This document shows, piece after piece, positions 5,541 through 8,780 of a stretch of 8,780 nt of DNA. The notes below the pieces were generated by a model that did not search any database, was not told the origin of the DNA, and saw nothing but the letters and a program-made list of their open reading frames with translations. The position numbers and the translations under genes were made by a program. This DNA comes from Pseudomonadota bacterium (GTDB lineage Bacteria; Pseudomonadota; Gammaproteobacteria; GRL18). The DNA is taken from contig DAOVUE010000035.1 in assembly GCA_030632745.1 (NCBI GenBank), forward strand, positions 1 through 8,780, read 5' to 3'. Numbering within the stretch: the first letter of the stretch is position 1; each line of letters opens with the position of its first letter.

Positions 5541-6530
5541 TTATTGGTCTGCACTGCGGCGAATTAACTGCAGTGCAAGCTGAGGATCTTTTATTCTTTT
5601 GAGTGTGCTGAAAATAGTCTCAGCCTGATGATAATTAGGCATGAGCCACTTAACCCATAACTTGATGCGTGGTGCAATATATTTGTTATCCAGGGCAGGG
5701 TTAAGGATCATCAGTTGATATAACTTATCCAGATGGTGACAAACTGCCTGCCAGTTTAATGTTGGTAATGCGGGTAGTGATGGTTCTGCAAGCTTATTTT
5801 TTATTTGCAGGGCTAAATCAAATGTGCCCATTGCACCACGTCCCAGCATGACACTGTCACAATGGCTTCTTTCCCTACAGGTAAAATAATCATCAACAGT
5901 CCATATTTCACCATTAGCAATAACCGAAATTGAAAGCAATTGCTTAATAGGTGCAAGAGCATCCCAGTATGCAGGTGGTCTGTAGCCATCTTTTTTTGTT
6001 CGGGCATGGATAGTAACCCAACTGGCCCCGCCATCTTGAATGGCAAGAGCATTATCATGAGCTAACAATTGATCTTCATAACCCAGGCGCATTTTTGCTG
6101 TTACCGGTATCTCTTTTGGCACAGCCTGACGCACAGACCTGACCAATTGATAAATACGATCAGGGTATTGTAACAAACTGGCACCACCCTCTCTGCGGTT
6201 GACTGTTTTTGCGGGACAGCCGAAATTCAAGTCAATTCCTGCAGCTCCTAATTGAACTGCCTTTGCCGCATTTTCAGCCATGGCATTTGTATCACTGCCT
6301 AATAGTTGTAAGTAGACAGGAGTACCCGCTTTGGTATGACTGATCGTATGCTGTGAATTATCAGCAGATCTTAGTTCAGGAAAACGTCGATAAAAAACAC
6401 GTCTGGGAAATAAGGTGTCAGTTACCCGCAAAAATTCTGTTACACAATAATCATAACCCCCTATGTCTGTTAAAATTTCCCTGGCATAAACATCCGTCAA
6501 GCCATCCATAGGAGCTAAAATTATTTGCAT
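5541..6530 (-). CDS. dusC: tRNA-dihydrouridine synthase, DusC type
   Basis: This is a flavin (FMN) dependent cytoplasmic enzyme that reduces a specific uridine of tRNA to dihydrouridine using NADPH. DusC proteins act on U16. The chosen start at 6530 (MQIILAPMDGLTD) matches the family N-terminus. A start at 6545 would add five residues (MPCLL). The 329-aa product has a TIM-barrel half with APMDG (6-10), catalytic C105 in NFGCPAKTVN, FMN-contact K146 in TAKMRLGY, H175 in TIHARTK, NGEIW (206-210) and LGRGAMG near 230, followed by a helical tRNA-binding tail. The ITEFxRV-like CVTEFLRVTD and the NGEIW block point to DusC over DusA or DusB. The start overlaps the end of the upstream moeB-like gene by 10 bp (ATGCAAATAA), so translational coupling is likely. 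Confidence 0.9.
   Translation of the reverse strand: MQIILAPMDGLTDVYAREILTDIGGYDYCVTEFLRVTDTLFPRRVFYRRFPELRSADNSQHTISHTKAGTPVYLQLLGSDTNAMAENAAKAVQLGAAGIDLNFGCPAKTVNRREGGASLLQYPDRIYQLVRSVRQAVPKEIPVTAKMRLGYEDQLLAHDNALAIQDGGASWVTIHARTKKDGYRPPAYWDALAPIKQLLSISVIANGEIWTVDDYFTCRERSHCDSVMLGRGAMGTFDLALQIKNKLAEPSLPALPTLNWQAVCHHLDKLYQLMILNPALDNKYIAPRIKLWVKWLMPNYHQAETIFSTLKRIKDPQLALQLIRRSADQ
5550..5577. other. 8-bp hairpin at the convergent kinase/dusC junction
   Basis: TGCACTGC (5550-5557) pairs perfectly with GCAGTGCA (5570-5577) across a 12-nt loop. It lies 21 nt past the kinase stop and inside the last codons of dusC. The two convergent genes are separated by only 12 bp, so no conventional terminator fits between them. 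On the plus strand a T-rich stretch begins only about 10 nt after the stem, so this would be a poor intrinsic terminator. Confidence 0.3.
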
Positions 6531-7270
6531 GAGCAGACAGGGCATTCTGGATCAGCAGGTAATTTTAAACTACGCCAATCCATTGTATAGGCGTCTAATA
6601 GTAATAAACGTGAAAATAAAGGCTTACCAATAGACATAATCAGCTTCATGGTTTCAACGGCTTGAATACTGCCGATAATTCCAACTAGCGGTGATAAAAC
6701 ACCATTCTCTGAACAGGTTGTTGCTATTTCATCGCTATCATCTTTATATAAACAACGGTAACAGGGCCCCTTTCCCTGGTTAGCAAAGACTATTACCTGC
6801 CCTTCCATACGAATGGCAGCTCCTGATACAAGGGGAGTCTGTTGTTCTACGCAGACTCTATTAATCATAAAGCGGGAAGCAAAATTATCGGTACCATCAA
6901 CAACGACATCAGCAGCTTGAACTTGCTGTGTTAAAGATTTCTGATCGAGTTTGACCGTTATAGTGCTAATTTCAATTTCGGGGTTTAATCGCTGCAATGT
7001 CTTCTTTGCAGACTCGGCTTTATTCTCACCAATACGTTCATGGCCAAGATGAATTATTTGTCGTTGTAAATTAGTCAGGTCAACATCATCAAAATCACAG
7101 ATCACTAAATGACCTATACCTGCAGATGCAAGATACATAGCAATAGGTGATCCTAAACCACCCATTCCAATAATGAGTACTTTGGCATTAAGTAATTTTT
7201 GCTGCCCTTCAATGCCTACTGACGGCAGCATGATTTGTCGTGAGTAGCGCAGTAATTGTTCATCATTCAT
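6521..7270 (-). CDS. moeB: MoeB/ThiF-family sulfur-carrier adenylyltransferase
   Basis: This E1-like enzyme activates the C-terminal Gly-Gly of a small sulfur-carrier protein by adenylation. MoeB does this for MoaD in molybdopterin synthesis, and ThiF for ThiS in thiamin synthesis. The 249-aa length equals E. coli MoeB as I recall it. Visible motifs are the N-terminal RYSRQIMLP, nucleotide loop GMGGLGSP (35-42), D59 at the end of the second strand, LTNLQRQ (65-71), DGTDN (125-129), SGAAIRMEGQ (149-158), C186 in ATTCSENGV at the usual cysteine position, and two zinc pairs C170/C173 and C243/C246. No MoaD, ThiS or other cofactor gene is nearby, so the carrier cannot be decided; MoeB is preferred from SGAAIRMEGQ and length. 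The ATG at 7270 has a weak ribosome-binding site. Confidence 0.88.
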   Translation of the reverse strand: MNDEQLLRYSRQIMLPSVGIEGQQKLLNAKVLIIGMGGLGSPIAMYLASAGIGHLVICDFDDVDLTNLQRQIIHLGHERIGENKAESAKKTLQRLNPEIEISTITVKLDQKSLTQQVQAADVVVDGTDNFASRFMINRVCVEQQTPLVSGAAIRMEGQVIVFANQGKGPCYRCLYKDDSDEIATTCSENGVLSPLVGIIGSIQAVETMKLIMSIGKPLFSRLLLLDAYTMDWRSLKLPADPECPVCSCK

Positions 7271-7370
7271 ACTTGGAATAACCTGTTTTCTATAATATAT
7301 AAAAATAAGATGATTATTTTAGCCTATCCGTTAGCATGAAACTATAAAAAATATCAGTATAAGAACTGAA

Positions 7371-7510
7371 AACAATATTTGGCTGACGGCTTTTATCTAA
7401 CATGAGCAGCCTTGAGCGAATAAAAAGCGACCCCTGTCATATTTACTTTTCTTTTTATATAAAGAGAATGTTAGCAAAATGATAGCGGTAACAATATTTG
7501 GCTGAAGGCT
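7371..7510 (+). repeat. Pair of 21-bp direct repeats, 119 bp apart
   Basis: Copies at 7371-7391 and 7490-7510 start AACAATATTTGGCTGA and match at 20 of 21 bases (C versus A near the end). The sequence between and around them is not duplicated. GGCTG in the first copy can pair with CAGCC at 7407-7411. They may be paired regulator sites or remnants of a dispersed repeat. Confidence 0.8.
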
Positions 7511-7645
7511 CCCGGGATAAAGAAAATGAATAATATATTGTGTAAAAAACTTTACTTTATGAAACTCTGAGTTAAAATGTTAAAGAGGGGTATGAATATT
7601 ATTTTAAATAATTGATAAAATAATAATTTGAATAAGTAACTTTTA

Positions 7646-7677
7646 AGTTTGTCTGCAAACTGCTAATACCCTATACG
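7646..7677 (+). promoter_or_regulatory. adk: Probable adk promoter with overlapping inverted repeat
   Basis: TTGTCT (7649-7654) and TATACG (7672-7677) are separated by 17 nt, each matching the sigma-70 consensus at four of six bases. A/T-rich DNA upstream resembles an UP element. The predicted leader is about 35 nt. The -35 lies inside the inverted repeat AGTTTG-TCTG-CAAACT (7646-7661), which could be an operator. Confidence 0.4.
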
Positions 7678-7718
7678 AACAAAATCAATATTCTATGTGA
7701 CAATTTAGCGAGAAGAAA

Positions 7719-8780
7719 ATGAGAATTGTATTATTAGGCGCTCCAGGTTCAGGTAAAGGTACACAGGCAAAATTATTAGTAGAAAAATATGCTATACCGC
7801 AAATTTCTACAGGTGATCTTTTACGTGCAGCTGTCAGGGATGAAACAACACTGGGTATTAAAGCAAAAGAAGCAATGGAAGCAGGTGAATTAGTTACTGA
7901 TAAAATTGTGCTGGGTATTATTGAAGAGCGATTAAAAGAACCGGATGCACTGCATGGTTTTATTCTGGATGGTTTTCCAAGAAATATTCCACAGGCAGAA
8001 GCATTGGATAATATGCTTAATACTATTTATAAAGAATTAGAAAAAACAATTCTTATTGATGTTGATTTTGATGTTCTGATGCGTCGCTTGACGGGACGAA
8101 GAAGCTGTGCAGATTGTGGTCAAATGTTTAATGTTTACACCTCTCCTCCACGACTTAAAGAAGTTTGTGACACCTGTGGTGGAAAATTAATTCAACGGGC
8201 GGATGACAATAAAGATACCATTACTCATCGCTTAAAAATTTATTCTTCACAAACAGAACCTCTTATTTCTTATTATAAACAACAAAGCAAAAATGTCATT
8301 ATTCAGGGAACAGGCGATGTTGAAGAAATCTTTAAGGAGATTACGGATGTATTAGATCCACTGGTTAAGTCAAAAGAACAAAATATTGTTAAAAAGAAGC
8401 CGGCAGCAATTAAGAAAAAGGCTGTTGCCGGGAAAAAATCAGCAGTGAAGAAAAAGGCTGCAGTGAAGAAGAAAGTAGTAACTAAGAAAAAGGCTGCAGT
8501 GAAGAAAAAAGTAGTGGCTAAGAAAAAGTCTGCAGTGAAGAAGAAAGTAGTGGTGAAGAAAAAGTCTGCAGTGAAGAAGAAAGTAGCGGCTAAGAAAAAG
8601 TCTGCAGTGAAGAAGAAAGTAGCGGCTAAGAAAAAGTCTGCAGTGAAGAAGAAAGTAGTGGCTAAGAAAAAGTCTGCAGTGAAGAAGAAAGTAGTGGCTA
8701 AGAAAAAGTCAGCAGCGAAGAAGAAAGTAGTAATTAAGAAAAAGGCTGCAGTGAAGAAAAAAGTAGTAATTAAGAAAAAG
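7719..8780 (+). CDS. adk: Adenylate kinase with zinc-type LID and lysine-rich repeat tail (3' end beyond window)
   Basis: Adenylate kinase interconverts ATP + AMP and two ADP in the cytoplasm. The ATG at 7719 begins MRIVLLGAPGSGKGTQAK, with the P-loop at 7-15. STGDLLRAAV (about 30-39), the DGFPRN segment and RRLTGRR are intact. The LID carries C130, C133, C150 and C153 as CxxC-X16-CxxC, the zinc-binding arrangement of Gram-positive-type enzymes rather than the Cys-free E. coli LID. The normal enzyme ends near residue 215 (DVLDPLVK). The frame then continues for at least 138 more residues without a stop, rich in Lys, Ala and Val with no acidic residues after E220. From residue 244 it is nine 12-residue units of the form KKKSAVKKKVVA. 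This resembles histone H1-like bacterial tails and suggests binding to nucleic acid or another polyanion. The ribosome-binding site is weak (AGAAG). Confidence 0.95.
   Translation, partial: MRIVLLGAPGSGKGTQAKLLVEKYAIPQISTGDLLRAAVRDETTLGIKAKEAMEAGELVTDKIVLGIIEERLKEPDALHGFILDGFPRNIPQAEALDNMLNTIYKELEKTILIDVDFDVLMRRLTGRRSCADCGQMFNVYTSPPRLKEVCDTCGGKLIQRADDNKDTITHRLKIYSSQTEPLISYYKQQSKNVIIQGTGDVEEIFKEITDVLDPLVKSKEQNIVKKKPAAIKKKAVAGKKSAVKKKAAVKKKVVTKKKAAVKKKVVAKKKSAVKKKVVVKKKSAVKKKVAAKKKSAVKKKVAAKKKSAVKKKVVAKKKSAVKKKVVAKKKSAAKKKVVIKKKAAVKKKVVIKKK
8448..8771 (+). repeat. Nine-copy 36-bp tandem repeat encoding the Adk tail
   Basis: Nine in-frame 36-bp units (324 bp) encode KKK-[SA]-A-[VA]-KKK-V-[VA]-x, with the last position A, V, T or I. 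A tenth unit starts at 8772 and runs off the window. Middle units (residues 268-327) are nearly identical at the DNA level, whereas the edge units differ more, as expected for growth by slippage or unequal recombination. The unit length is a multiple of three, so copy changes alter tail length without breaking the frame. Each unit also has an internal 18-bp half-repeat structure (two KKK blocks). Confidence 0.95.

Larger units (their letters stand above)
7271..7718. other. 448-bp divergent intergenic region between moeB and adk
   Basis: There is no credible gene. The longest ATG frame noticed encodes 26 aa at 7402-7482 without a ribosome-binding site. The region is AT-rich and contains two direct copies of a 21-bp sequence (7371-7391 and 7490-7510), a short CCCGGG-centred palindrome after the second copy (7510-7517), and a probable adk promoter near 7649-7677. 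Towards moeB a minus-strand TATATT at 7299-7294 could be its -10. The length is more than two promoters need, so a leader RNA or a decayed element is possible. Confidence 0.7.

Noticed and set aside
7402..7482. 26-aa open frame (MSSLERIKSD...) in the moeB-adk gap
   Set aside because: There is no ribosome-binding site, composition is unremarkable, it lies between the direct repeats, and it is short enough to arise by chance.

Overview
This AT-rich window reads as chromosomal DNA from a gammaproteobacterium. The evidence is protein-level: a typical gatB 3' end, an Hsp33 chaperone, a DusC-type dihydrouridine synthase, a MoeB-type E1-like enzyme, and a FixJ-type regulator beside a membrane histidine kinase. 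The species cannot be named from sequence alone. A perfect FNR/Anr-type box suggests an organism that senses oxygen limitation.

Layout. Positions 1-1288 hold the end of gatB and then hslO (Hsp33), both on the plus strand. Next come a seven-copy 8-bp tandem repeat (1303-1358, GGG every 8 nt on the minus strand), an unrecognised 134-aa gene (1482-1886), and an unrecognised 60-aa acidic gene (2031-2213). The 60-aa gene sits behind a 26-bp perfect palindrome containing an FNR-type box and a consensus -10. Positions 2214-2749 are a repeat-rich gap. It holds a hairpin with three tandem 16-bp units and a compact element with 22-bp terminal inverted repeats, a nested 30-bp inverted repeat and an 8-bp target duplication (MITE-like).

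Positions 2750-5528 carry a two-component pair in divergent orientation: a FixJ/NarL-type response regulator (minus) and a HAMP-GAF-HisKA-HATPase sensor kinase (plus). The space between them has a consensus -10 and three TGCCA/TGGCA half-sites, a candidate shared operator. Convergent to the kinase is a minus-strand pair, moeB then dusC, overlapping by 10 bp and so probably translationally coupled.

A 448-bp divergent gap (7271-7718), with two copies of a 21-bp direct repeat and a plausible promoter, leads to adk on the plus strand. Adk is a complete zinc-LID adenylate kinase fused to a long lysine-rich tail of 12-residue repeats that is still open at the window edge. The best candidates for something unusual are this histone H1-like tail, the G-quadruplex-capable octamer array, the FNR-box/60-aa gene unit and the MITE-like element. 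No CRISPR array, tRNA, rRNA or defence operon was found.
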